Below, piece by piece: positions 38,555 through 46,351 of a DNA stretch of 46,351 nt (within the stretch, counting starts at the first letter, position 1; the number at the start of each line of letters is the position of its first letter). The stretch is from positions 1-46,351 of the IMG/VR virus record IMGVR_UViG_3300042549_006803; one strand, given 5' to 3'. The notes under the pieces are model-generated. The model was not told where the DNA came from. It saw only the letters and a program-made list of their open reading frames with translations, and searched no databases. Source of the stretch: a virus. The position numbers were made by a program, and so were the translations under genes.

Positions 38555-39997
38555 ATGAAAGAAAATTACATCCCGCAAGAGAAGCGGAAAAAGATCCTGC
38601 TATTATCCGATGACATTAGAACAACATCGGGAATAGCTACTATGGCTCGAGAAATCGTATTAGAAACGTGCCATCACTACAACTGGGTGAATTTAGGAGC
38701 AACAATCCAAAACCCTGATGAAGGTAAAAAATTAGATCTAAGTGGAGATTCTAATAATTTTGCTCAAATTACAGATGCTAATGTTATGTTATATCCATCT
38801 TCGGGATATGGTACTATTGAAAAAATTAGAGATCTTCTTAAAACAGAAAAACCCGATGCTATTATGTTATTTACCGACCCTCGTTATTGGGAGTGGTTGT
38901 GGATGCATGAAAGAGAAATTCGTTCACAAGTTCCTATTTTATATCTTAATATTTGGGATTCATTACCTTACCCCTTATATAATAAAGGATACTATGAATC
39001 TTGTGATTTACTGATGGCTATTTCTAAACAAACCGAAAATATTAACAGATCAGTATTAGGAGATGCAGCTAAAGATAAAGTAATAGGATATGTCCCTCAT
39101 GGTATTAATAAAAATGTATTTTTCCCTATCAATGATGGTGATGAAAAATGGAGTGAACTTCAAGAATTTAAGAAAAATTTATTTGGAGGAAAAGAATATG
39201 AGTTTGTGTTAATGTTTAACTCAAGAAACATTAGACGTAAATCATTTCCTGATACATTATTAGCTTGGAAATTATTTGTTGATGGTCTTCCCGAAGATAA
39301 AAAAGATAAAGTAGCTTTCTTAGCCCATACTCAACCAGTAGACGAAAATGGAACAGACTTACCAGCAGTAATCGAAATGATCTGGGGTAAAACGCCACCA
39401 AATGTATTCCTTACAGGATTAAACAGATTCATCCCAGAACAAATGAATTTATTATTTAATTGTGCTGATGCTGGGATTTTAATTTCATCAAATGAAGGTT
39501 GGGGATTATCTTTAACTGAAGCAATGATGTGTGGTAAACCTATTATCGCTAATGTTACTGGGGGTATGCAAGACCAAATGCGTTTTGAAGACGAAAATGG
39601 TGATTGGATTAAATTTACAGAAGAATTTGGTTCAAATCATTTTGGAAAATATAAAAAATGTGGAGAATGGGCCTTTCCTGTATTCCCTAGTAATATGAGT
39701 CTAATTGGTTCAGTACCAACGCCTTATATATTTGATGACAGAGCAGATTTTAGAGATGCTGCTAATCAAATCAAAGCAATATACGATTTAGGCTCAGAAG
39801 AACGTAAACGTTTAGGAGAATCAGCACGTAAGTGGACATTATCCGATGAAGCTATGATGACTTCAACTAATATGGGTAAAAATGTTATCAAATATATTGA
39901 TCAAACATTTGACACTTGGATACCAAGAAAATCACATGATTTTATCCGAATAAAAGAATTATCTGCAAAACAAAATAAAACTGTAATTTCATTATGA
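38555..39997 (+). CDS. Glycosyltransferase family 4 protein
   Basis: A 480-residue GT-B enzyme. The N-terminal domain starts KKILLLSDDIRTTSGIATMA. The C-terminal nucleotide-sugar domain contains VLMFNSRNIRRKSFPDTLLAW, VFLTGLNRFIPEQMNLLFN and the GT4 EX7E region SSNEGWGLSLTEAMMCGKP, then GGMQDQM. GT4 enzymes transfer sugars with retention from NDP-sugars. It begins the third glycan block and overlaps the next GT4 gene by ATGA. Confidence 0.9.
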   Translation: MKENYIPQEKRKKILLLSDDIRTTSGIATMAREIVLETCHHYNWVNLGATIQNPDEGKKLDLSGDSNNFAQITDANVMLYPSSGYGTIEKIRDLLKTEKPDAIMLFTDPRYWEWLWMHEREIRSQVPILYLNIWDSLPYPLYNKGYYESCDLLMAISKQTENINRSVLGDAAKDKVIGYVPHGINKNVFFPINDGDEKWSELQEFKKNLFGGKEYEFVLMFNSRNIRRKSFPDTLLAWKLFVDGLPEDKKDKVAFLAHTQPVDENGTDLPAVIEMIWGKTPPNVFLTGLNRFIPEQMNLLFNCADAGILISSNEGWGLSLTEAMMCGKPIIANVTGGMQDQMRFEDENGDWIKFTEEFGSNHFGKYKKCGEWAFPVFPSNMSLIGSVPTPYIFDDRADFRDAANQIKAIYDLGSEERKRLGESARKWTLSDEAMMTSTNMGKNVIKYIDQTFDTWIPRKSHDFIRIKELSAKQNKTVISL

Positions 39998-41292
39998 GTA
40001 AACCAATTTGTATAGTAAGCTGTCCTATTGACACATTTAGTGGATATGGAGCTAGATCACGTGATTTCGTAAGATCACTTATTGCCTCTAAAGGTGAAGA
40101 ATGGGATATTAAAATTTTATCTCAAAGGTGGGGACAAACCCCATTTGGAGCATTAAATGAAAACATTCCTGAGGAAAAAGATTTAAAAGATAGAATAGCA
40201 GGAGCTTTAACTATGAATTTAAACTCGCAACCTGAAATATGGATTCAAATAACAGTACCAAATGAATTCCAACCAATAGGTAAATACAATATTGGAGTGA
40301 CCGCAGGAATTGAAACTACACTTTGTGATCCTTCTTGGATTGAAGGATGTAACCGAATGAATCTAGTACTTACATCATCCGAACATTCTAAAAAAGTATT
40401 TCAAGCTAGTAAATTTGAACAAAGAAATCAAGCTGGACAACAAACAGGAGTCAATGAATTAAAAACCCCAGTTGAAATTCTATTTGAGGGTGCCGATTTA
40501 AGTAAATATTTTAAAGCAACTGAAAAGTTAGATTATGATGTGTGTAAAGATTTAGATACAATTCCTGAAAATTTCTGTTACTTATTTGTTGGTCACTGGC
40601 TTCAAGGTGATTTTGGAGAAGATAGAAAAAATATTGGATACACAATTAAAGCATTCTTAGAAGTATTTAAAAATAAGAAAACTAAACCCGCTTTAATATT
40701 AAAAGTATCTCAAGGTGCTACTTCTATTTTAGATAGAGATAAAATTCTAAAAAAGATAGATGATGTTAGAAGAACAGTATCCGGTAGTAACTTACCCAAT
40801 ATTTACCTAATACACGGCGATTTAAGCGACAGTGAAATAAATGCCATATACAATCATACAAAAGTAAAGGCAATGGTTAATCTCACAAAAGGTGAAGGAT
40901 TTGGACGACCTTTATTAGAATTTAGTGTTGTTGGAAAACCTATTATTGCTTCTGGTTGGAGTGGTCATATTGATTTCTTACCTTCAGAATTCGCAGGTTT
41001 AGTGGGAGGTTCATTACAACAAATTCACCCAAGTGCTCATGTCCCTAATGTATTGTTACAAAATAGTCAATGGTTTAAACCAGATGATAATCAAGTAGGA
41101 CACGCGTTTAATGATGTATTTGAAAAGTATAAAGATTATCAAGAAAAAGCAAAACGTCTTGCCTTTAGAAATAAACAAAATTTCTCATTAGATAAAATGA
41201 CGGAGGTCTTAAATGCGACATTAGTTAAATATGTACCGGAATTTCCTAAACATATTGAACTTAAATTACCAAAATTGACAAAAATAAAATAA
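39994..41292 (+). CDS. Glycosyltransferase family 4 protein
   Basis: A 432-residue GT-B enzyme. PIDTFSGYGARSRDFVRSL forms the acceptor-side glycine loop, TAGIETTLCDPSWIEGCNRM follows, and the donor domain has LFVGHWLQGDFGEDRKNIGY, LIHGDLSDSEINAIYNH and the EX7E motif TKGEGFGRPLLEFSVVGKP. It overlaps the previous gene (ATGA), so both are made together, perhaps adding successive residues. The acceptor is unknown. Confidence 0.9.
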   Translation: MSKPICIVSCPIDTFSGYGARSRDFVRSLIASKGEEWDIKILSQRWGQTPFGALNENIPEEKDLKDRIAGALTMNLNSQPEIWIQITVPNEFQPIGKYNIGVTAGIETTLCDPSWIEGCNRMNLVLTSSEHSKKVFQASKFEQRNQAGQQTGVNELKTPVEILFEGADLSKYFKATEKLDYDVCKDLDTIPENFCYLFVGHWLQGDFGEDRKNIGYTIKAFLEVFKNKKTKPALILKVSQGATSILDRDKILKKIDDVRRTVSGSNLPNIYLIHGDLSDSEINAIYNHTKVKAMVNLTKGEGFGRPLLEFSVVGKPIIASGWSGHIDFLPSEFAGLVGGSLQQIHPSAHVPNVLLQNSQWFKPDDNQVGHAFNDVFEKYKDYQEKAKRLAFRNKQNFSLDKMTEVLNATLVKYVPEFPKHIELKLPKLTKIK

Positions 41293-41293
41293 A

Positions 41294-41725
41294 ATGGAAG
41301 ATAATTTAGTAAAATGTAATCATTGTGGTGCTGAAATGTGTTATGAATATCATAACCCTCAATTTATTCAATGGATGTGTTTTAATTGTGGGTACGGAAG
41401 TACATCACATATGGTTAAAGATAGCGATTTTGTAAAATCATCTAGAGAAGTACTACCTGAATTAATTAAAGATTTAGAATTTACTGATGAAGATGGATTT
41501 GTTTGGTATCCTAGTACAATTAATGTACCCGAAAAAGGAATATTATTTCCTAATGGAACAAGTAAAGATAATTGGCAATGGTCAGTAGCACCTTTAACAC
41601 TGATTAAAGATGAGGAAAAAGCTAAATTCCCTAAAAATCAAACACACAAAGTTGATTTATCTGGTATGGAATATTTTCCAAAAGAATCATATGCTTTAGC
41701 AGTTACAAGATTAAACGCATTGTAA
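41294..41725 (+). CDS. Zinc-ribbon protein in glycan operon
   Basis: A 143-residue protein with an N-terminal zinc ribbon: KCNHCGAEMCYEY and MCFNCGYGS, two CxxC pairs about 24 residues apart. The C-terminal ~100 residues form an alpha/beta domain of unknown type (GFVWYPSTINVPEKGILFPNG) with aromatic residues. It is encoded 1 nt after the GT4 gene and 4 nt before a GT2 gene. Function unknown. Confidence 0.72.
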   Translation: MEDNLVKCNHCGAEMCYEYHNPQFIQWMCFNCGYGSTSHMVKDSDFVKSSREVLPELIKDLEFTDEDGFVWYPSTINVPEKGILFPNGTSKDNWQWSVAPLTLIKDEEKAKFPKNQTHKVDLSGMEYFPKESYALAVTRLNAL

Positions 41726-41729
41726 AATA

Positions 41730-42371
41730 ATGAAAATAAGTTATGCAATAACAGTTTGTAATGAATTGGAGGAAGTAAAAAGACTAGTCAACTTCCTCCT
41801 TTCTAACAAACGAGAACAAGACGAGATAGTAGTCTTAGTTGATATATCAAAAGAGGATAATGGAGAACTAAGAGGTTGGTTAAACGAAACTAAACAATCT
41901 CTAATCCTAAAAAGCGATCCAATAAAGATTCACGAAGATAAGTTCCAAGGACACTTTGCTGATTGGAAGAATAAATTCTTTAAGATATGCTCAGGAGACT
42001 TTATCTTTCAGATAGATGCCGATGAAATTCCACATACTAATTTAATCCAGAACCTACCAGAAGTATTAGAGCACAACAAAGTTGCTGATATGATTAGAGT
42101 ACCTAGAGTTAATACTGTAGAAGGGCTAACTCAGGAGCATATTCAGAAGTGGGGATGGAATGTAAATGAAAAAGGATGGGTTAATTGGGCTGATTGGCAA
42201 ATGAGAATTTATAAGAACGCTCCTCATATAAAATGGATTAATAAAGTACACGAAGTATTAGAAGGATTTAAGATACATGGCATGCTCCCAGTAGAAGAAG
42301 AATGGGCTCTATACCACCCAAAGACAATTAATAGACAAGAAAAACAAAACAACTACTATAATACTTTATAA
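41730..42371 (+). CDS. Glycosyltransferase family 2 protein
   Basis: A 213-residue GT-A enzyme: ISYAITVCNELEEVKRLVNFL at the start and the metal-binding DxD as FQIDADEIPHTNLI near residue 95. MRIYKNAPHIKWINKVHEVL is the conserved acceptor-side segment seen in small GT2 proteins. It is short for the family but complete, including the final YHPKTINRQEKQNNYY typical of its subgroup. It lies in the same operon as two GT4 genes and the RfbH-like gene. Confidence 0.88.
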   Translation: MKISYAITVCNELEEVKRLVNFLLSNKREQDEIVVLVDISKEDNGELRGWLNETKQSLILKSDPIKIHEDKFQGHFADWKNKFFKICSGDFIFQIDADEIPHTNLIQNLPEVLEHNKVADMIRVPRVNTVEGLTQEHIQKWGWNVNEKGWVNWADWQMRIYKNAPHIKWINKVHEVLEGFKIHGMLPVEEEWALYHPKTINRQEKQNNYYNTL

Positions 42372-42380
42372 AAATCAGTT

Positions 42381-43691
42381 ATGGATAATATTTTAAATTT
42401 AGTACAAGATTACATTACAACTAAGAACAGTGAGAAGAAATGGGTTGCTGGTAAAGATTTAGTCCAATATGCCGGACCTTATTTTGATGGTCAAGAAGCA
42501 CAAGCAGTTGTTAGAACTATGCTTGAGGGTTGGTTAGTTTTAGGTAAAGAAGGAGCAATGTTTGAAAGACGTTTCCCTAAAAAATTAGGACAGAAGACTG
42601 GAGTTATTGTTAATAGTGGTTCAAGTGCAAACTTACTAATGATGTTAGCTTTAACATCTAAAAGAGGATTAAATTTACCAAAAGGTACAAAAGTAATTAC
42701 TCCAATAGCAGGATTTCCTGCAACATTAAGCCCTACTATTCAAGTAGGATTTACACCAATATTTGTTGATATTGAATTAGAATCACTTAATCTAGATTTA
42801 GATCAAGTTGAACAAGCATGTATCGATCATCCTGATGCAAAGATAATTACATTTGCTCACGTATTAGGTAATCCACCTAACATGGATCGATTAATGGAAA
42901 TTGTAAACAAATACGACCTAATCCTATTAGAAGACTGTTGTGATGCCTTGGGGACAACATATGACGGTAAGATGCTAGGATCATTCGGCAAAATGGCTTC
43001 CTGCTCATTCTACCCAGCACATCATATTACAATGGGTGAAGGAGGATTTGTAGCATGTAGTGATCCTCAATTAGAAAAGATATTAAGAAGTTTTAGAGAT
43101 TGGGGAAGAGGTTGTTTCTGCCAGGGTAAAGCAAATGCTTTGGAATGTGGTTCATGTGGGGTTAGATTTAGTAACTGGTTACCAAGTCTTCCTAATGAGA
43201 TATTTGATCATAAGTACACTTATGAAGAGATTGGATACAATCTAAAACCTACAGAATTGCAAGCAGCAATGGGTAATGTTCAATTGAAAAAATTAGAAGA
43301 GATTGGAGTACTAAGAAGAAGAAATCATAAAGCGGTTGTTGATATCTTTAAAAAGTATGAGGACAAATTTATACTACCAAAAGCTACAGCTAAGTCAGAC
43401 CCAGATTGGTTTGCGGTTGCATTAACAGTTAAGGATGGAATGGATTTTACAAGAGCTGAGTTCTGTCAATTCCTAGAAGCAAATAAGATTCAAACTAGAC
43501 CATACTTCGCAGGTAACATTATGTTACAACCAGGATACTCTCACTTAATTGATTCAAAAGAAGTAATTGAAAAATACCCAGTATCAAGAAAAGTAACAAC
43601 AGATACTTTCTTCTTAGGATGTTCTCCAATTATTACATTAGAACAAATAGAGTACATAGAAACAATCGTAGATAAATTCTTTAATAAATAA
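42381..43691 (+). CDS. rfbH: RfbH/DdhC-like 3-dehydratase (PMP, 2Fe-2S, DegT fold)
   Basis: A 436-residue DegT-fold protein. The lysine that binds PLP in aminotransferases is replaced by His215 in SFYPAHHITMGEGG, exactly as in CDP-4-keto-6-deoxyglucose 3-dehydratase (E1). Cysteines at 245, 247, 256 and 259 (GCFCQGKAN, ECGSCGVRF) match its 2Fe-2S ligands. Such enzymes remove the C3 hydroxyl during 3,6-dideoxyhexose synthesis, with a separate reductase (E3) not seen here. With the RmlB-like and ThDP-dependent genes downstream it suggests a phage-made deoxy or branched sugar. Confidence 0.92.
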   Translation: MDNILNLVQDYITTKNSEKKWVAGKDLVQYAGPYFDGQEAQAVVRTMLEGWLVLGKEGAMFERRFPKKLGQKTGVIVNSGSSANLLMMLALTSKRGLNLPKGTKVITPIAGFPATLSPTIQVGFTPIFVDIELESLNLDLDQVEQACIDHPDAKIITFAHVLGNPPNMDRLMEIVNKYDLILLEDCCDALGTTYDGKMLGSFGKMASCSFYPAHHITMGEGGFVACSDPQLEKILRSFRDWGRGCFCQGKANALECGSCGVRFSNWLPSLPNEIFDHKYTYEEIGYNLKPTELQAAMGNVQLKKLEEIGVLRRRNHKAVVDIFKKYEDKFILPKATAKSDPDWFAVALTVKDGMDFTRAEFCQFLEANKIQTRPYFAGNIMLQPGYSHLIDSKEVIEKYPVSRKVTTDTFFLGCSPIITLEQIEYIETIVDKFFNK

Positions 43692-43692
43692 T

Positions 43693-44394
43693 ATGAAGAA
43701 AAAAAATCTAGTACTAACGTACTCAACCAATCAAACCGAACTTACCTCATTAACATATCCTTTCTTAGAAAGATATTGTGAAAATCATAATCTTGATCTC
43801 TTAATAATGAGAGAATCAACTCAAAAAATTATAGATAAATTTGATGACGATGAGGCAACATGGTTCCCAAGTTGTGATAGATGGTATGCTCATGATCTAT
43901 TTCAATTATATGATAGAATCCTTTGGATAGGCTCAGATGTATTAGTTCAACCGTACGCGCCTAATATCTTTGATGTTGTTCCTGAAGGCCAAATTGGAGT
44001 TTTTATTGATCAACCTAAAGATGGAGGTCACCATGCTGGTGATTTAATGGGTGATTGTTATAATGCATTTGGTGTAAGACCTGATGGGTATTATAATATA
44101 GATGTAATGTTAGTTGATAATACTGAAAAGGAAATATTCAACTATAATGATCTTGATATGAAGCTAATTAACAAAGGAAAATGGGCAGAACAAGATTATT
44201 TTAATTATTATACAAAAGTCAATAATGTTCCTATATTTGATATAGGATATCGTTGGAATTGCATGGTTTCTAATTATCTTTACACCGGAAGACCGATTCC
44301 TGAAGACTGGTATTTTATGCATGTAACAGGAATACCTAGAGAAGCTAGAATACAACTTATCCAAGATTATTTAACTAGAAATGGAATGATTTAA
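43693..44394 (+). CDS. GT8-like glycosyltransferase
   Basis: A 233-residue protein with the look of a family 8 GT-A enzyme: LVLTYSTNQTELTSLTYPFLERYC opens, and the acidic motif RILWIGSDVLVQ follows at about residues 74-85. GYYNIDVMLVDN is analogous to the GxxNxGVxL segment of GT8, then WAEQDYFNYY and FMHVTGIPR with the metal-binding His. Its stop overlaps the next gene (TAATG). Family certainty moderate. Confidence 0.75.
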   Translation: MKKKNLVLTYSTNQTELTSLTYPFLERYCENHNLDLLIMRESTQKIIDKFDDDEATWFPSCDRWYAHDLFQLYDRILWIGSDVLVQPYAPNIFDVVPEGQIGVFIDQPKDGGHHAGDLMGDCYNAFGVRPDGYYNIDVMLVDNTEKEIFNYNDLDMKLINKGKWAEQDYFNYYTKVNNVPIFDIGYRWNCMVSNYLYTGRPIPEDWYFMHVTGIPREARIQLIQDYLTRNGMI

Positions 44395-45341
44395 TGAAAG
44401 TAGTTTACGTAACCGGTTGCTTAGGGTTTATAGGATCCTATGTAACAAGAGCATGTCTCGATAAAGGATGGTATGTAAAAGGAGTGGATAAAATAACATA
44501 CGCCGCTAATGGAAGTTTACTAGCAGAGTTTAACGAATATGATAATTTTTCATTCGTTTGCTGCGATATAAACGATTTAAAGTTCTTATATGATTGTGAT
44601 TATATAATTAACACGGCCGCCGAAACTCACGTAGGTAATTCGATAACTAATAGCGATGAATTTGTATCTTCAAATATAAATGGAGTACATAATTTATTAG
44701 AATTAATTAAAAACCATAGAGGGGAACACTCAGACAAACCTATACTTTTACATTTTAGTACAGATGAAGTATATGGAGATATTAAAGAGGGAGAACACAT
44801 CGAAACAGATTTACTTAAACCCTCCAACCCATACTCAGCCACTAAAGCAGCAGCGGATATGCTTGTAACAGCCTGGGGGCGTACATATAGTCTTCCTTAT
44901 ATTATAGTTAGACCAACTAACAATTATGGGATAGGACAATATGTCGAAAAACTTATACCTAAATCTTGTAAATATTTAAAGTTAGATAAAAAAATACCAT
45001 TACATAATGATGGTACCCCAATTAGAACTTGGCTCCATGCTCGAGATACAGCTAATGCTGTAATAACCATCATTGAATCTGGGGTTAAAAATGAAATATT
45101 TAATATTTGTGGAGGTTTTGAACAAAGCAATAAAGAAACAGTTGAAAAAATACTTAAAGAATACCTTGGAGATGTAAATCCTTATCATTATATTGATGTC
45201 TCATATTCAAGACAAGGACAAGATGTTCGTTATGCTTTGAATGATGATAAATTAAGAAAATTAGGATGGAACCCTACAGTGGATTTTAATACAGAATTAA
45301 AATATATAATCCATTATTATAAAAATAAATTTATATGGTAA
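44394..45341 (+). CDS. NAD-dependent sugar epimerase/4,6-dehydratase (RmlB-like)
   Basis: A 315-residue extended SDR. The nucleotide motif is VTGCLGFIGSYV, NTAAETHVGNSI and HFSTDEVYGD are characteristic of dTDP/CDP-glucose 4,6-dehydratases, and the catalytic YxxxK is PYSATKAAAD. PTNNYGIGQY, RTWLHARDTANA and FNICGGFEQSN follow the RmlB pattern. The product, a 4-keto-6-deoxy sugar, is the class of substrate used by RfbH. It is a little shorter than RmlB (about 350), and the nucleotide specificity is unclear. It overlaps the E1-alpha-like gene. Confidence 0.88.
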   Translation: MKVVYVTGCLGFIGSYVTRACLDKGWYVKGVDKITYAANGSLLAEFNEYDNFSFVCCDINDLKFLYDCDYIINTAAETHVGNSITNSDEFVSSNINGVHNLLELIKNHRGEHSDKPILLHFSTDEVYGDIKEGEHIETDLLKPSNPYSATKAAADMLVTAWGRTYSLPYIIVRPTNNYGIGQYVEKLIPKSCKYLKLDKKIPLHNDGTPIRTWLHARDTANAVITIIESGVKNEIFNICGGFEQSNKETVEKILKEYLGDVNPYHYIDVSYSRQGQDVRYALNDDKLRKLGWNPTVDFNTELKYIIHYYKNKFIW

Positions 45342-45961
45342 AAGAAGAACTAATTCAATTTGAAACAAAAATTGGAGATTCATTTAATAGGGGCGAAATA
45401 AAAGCCCCTATCCATTTATATCATGGAAATGAAGAATTAATGATCTCCTTATTCAATCATATCGATATAGAGAATGATTGGGTGTGTTGTACCTGGAGAA
45501 ATCACTATCAAGGATTATTAAAAGGTATACCTCCTGAAGTATTAGAAGATAATATTATGCAAGGTAAATCTATGGTAGTTAACTTACCCGAATATAAGTT
45601 TATATGTAGCTCAATAGTTGGAGGGATACCCTCAATAGCAGCTGGGATTGCTTTAGCAAACAAACTTCAAGGTAATCATAGCTGGGTTTGGTGTTGGGTA
45701 GGAGATATGTCTGCTGAGACTGGAGCATTTCATGAAGCATACAAATATAGTTCAAATCATGATTTACCTATTACATTTATCATAGAAGATAACCAAAAAT
45801 CAGTATGCACCCCAACACCAGATATTTGGAAACGAGATCAACCTTATTACCTTACCTCAAAATATCAAGGAGGTTTGCATTTCCAGAAAAGTTTAGTATA
45901 TTATCAATATACAAATGATAAATACCCACATGCTGGTGCTGGTATGCGAGTTCAATTTTAA
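45335..45961 (+). CDS. ThDP-dependent E1-alpha-like subunit
   Basis: A 208-residue protein related to the alpha subunit of 2-oxoacid dehydrogenase/transketolase-type enzymes. Thiamin-diphosphate motif WVGDMSAETGAFHEA then FIIEDNQ gives the GDx...N pattern. CCTWRNHYQGLLKGI, SSIVGGIPSIAAGIALA and LPITFIIEDN are typical of E1 alpha. It is much shorter than PDH E1 alpha (about 350) and sits in a sugar operon, so a 2-carbon or acyl transfer to a keto sugar is more likely than central metabolism. The beta-like subunit follows. Confidence 0.83.
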   Translation: MVKEELIQFETKIGDSFNRGEIKAPIHLYHGNEELMISLFNHIDIENDWVCCTWRNHYQGLLKGIPPEVLEDNIMQGKSMVVNLPEYKFICSSIVGGIPSIAAGIALANKLQGNHSWVWCWVGDMSAETGAFHEAYKYSSNHDLPITFIIEDNQKSVCTPTPDIWKRDQPYYLTSKYQGGLHFQKSLVYYQYTNDKYPHAGAGMRVQF

Positions 45962-45970
45962 AACATAGTT

Positions 45971-46351
45971 ATGAAATACTTTGAAGAATTAAAAAAAGCA
46001 ATGAGCTTATTAGCTGAACATCCTAAAACATTGTTTATAGGACAAGCTGTTGAGTATGAAGGAACAGGACTGTTTGATACTATGTCTCATCTACCAGCAA
46101 ATAAAAAATTAGAATTACCTGTAGCTGAATACTTACAATCAGGGTTAGCAAATGGAATGGCTATAGCAGGTATGATACCTGTTTCAACATACCCTAGATG
46201 GAATTTTATATTAATGGGAGTTGATCAAATAGTTAATCACTTAGATAAATTTATTGAAATGTCTAATGGTAAATTAGATCCCAAAGTTATTATTAGAGTA
46301 GCAGTAGGAAGCGAAAAACCAGTTGATCCCCAATGCCAACATAAGGGTAAC
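45971..46351 (+). CDS. ThDP-dependent E1-beta-like subunit (3' partial)
   Basis: The reading frame starts at the ATG of AGTTATG and is open to the window end (127 codons seen). Residues such as FIGQAVEYEGTGLFDTM, ELPVAEYLQSGLANGMAIAG and FILMGVDQIVNHLDKFIEM, then KVIIRVAVGSEKP and QCQHKGN, follow the pyrimidine-binding half of E1-beta/transketolase enzymes, with the Glu of ELPVAEY as the likely ThDP-activating acid. It should pair with the alpha-like subunit encoded 9 nt upstream. Confidence 0.82.
   Translation, partial: MKYFEELKKAMSLLAEHPKTLFIGQAVEYEGTGLFDTMSHLPANKKLELPVAEYLQSGLANGMAIAGMIPVSTYPRWNFILMGVDQIVNHLDKFIEMSNGKLDPKVIIRVAVGSEKPVDPQCQHKGN

Noticed and set aside
1154-45188. Scattered minus-strand open frames of 60-124 codons
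   Set aside because: All lie antisense inside well-supported + strand genes and have no start context or recognisable domains.

Overview
The window is a segment of a large, AT-rich bacteriophage genome whose host is most likely a member of the Bacteroidota, probably a flavobacterium. The phage assignment rests on a T4-type replisome (gp32-like SSB, UvsX, RNase H/flap nuclease, gp41-like helicase, family B polymerase, gp45-like clamp, gp44/gp62-like clamp loader), a tail lysozyme and a lysis cassette. The host assignment rests on promoter-like boxes of the Bacteroidota type (TTG, exactly 20 nt, TAnnTTTA), on starts that lack a Shine-Dalgarno sequence and read (G)TTATG, and on the protein styles. 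All genes I support are on the + strand, tightly packed, often with ATGA/TAATG overlaps.

Layout. 1-2.4 kb: end of a tail/baseplate region with a C-terminal lysozyme domain. 2.5-8.6 kb: a divergent family A polymerase-like palm protein, an unknown gene, SSB, UvsX, RNase H and helicase. 8.7-15.5 kb: class I ribonucleotide reductase, thioredoxin, QueD-like, DpdA-like and QueC-like proteins, and small unknown genes. 15.5-16.34 kb: an RNA island holding an unidentified pseudoknotted RNA, a tRNA-like element and a complete tmRNA with an unusually long predicted tag. 16.4-20.0 kb: small genes and a lysis cassette (2-TM protein, tandem-PAS protein ending in a 2-TM module, GH19 endolysin, holin, two nested spanin-like genes). 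20.1-23.6 kb: QueE, FolE, PRTase, HNH nuclease, a MazG-like protein and a membrane protein. 23.7-30.3 kb: glycosyltransferases and methyltransferases, including a three-domain fusion. 30.4-38.5 kb: second replication operon (family B polymerase, clamp, GroES, GroEL, clamp loader, PD-(D/E)XK nuclease). 38.6-46.35 kb: glycan and nucleotide-sugar genes (two GT4, a GT2, an RfbH-like 3-dehydratase, a GT8-like protein, an RmlB-like epimerase/dehydratase, split thiamin-diphosphate E1 alpha/beta-like subunits).

How it fits together. FolE, QueD, QueE and QueC with a DpdA-like transglycosylase form a near-complete route for placing a 7-deazaguanine in phage DNA, although QueC has lost its zinc cysteines. 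RNR and thioredoxin supply deoxynucleotides. The sugar genes suggest glycosylation of a virion or host-surface structure with a deoxy or branched sugar. Most striking are the tandem-PAS/2-TM protein inside the lysis cassette, which could couple an environmental or redox signal to lysis, and the adjoining structured-RNA/tmRNA island.
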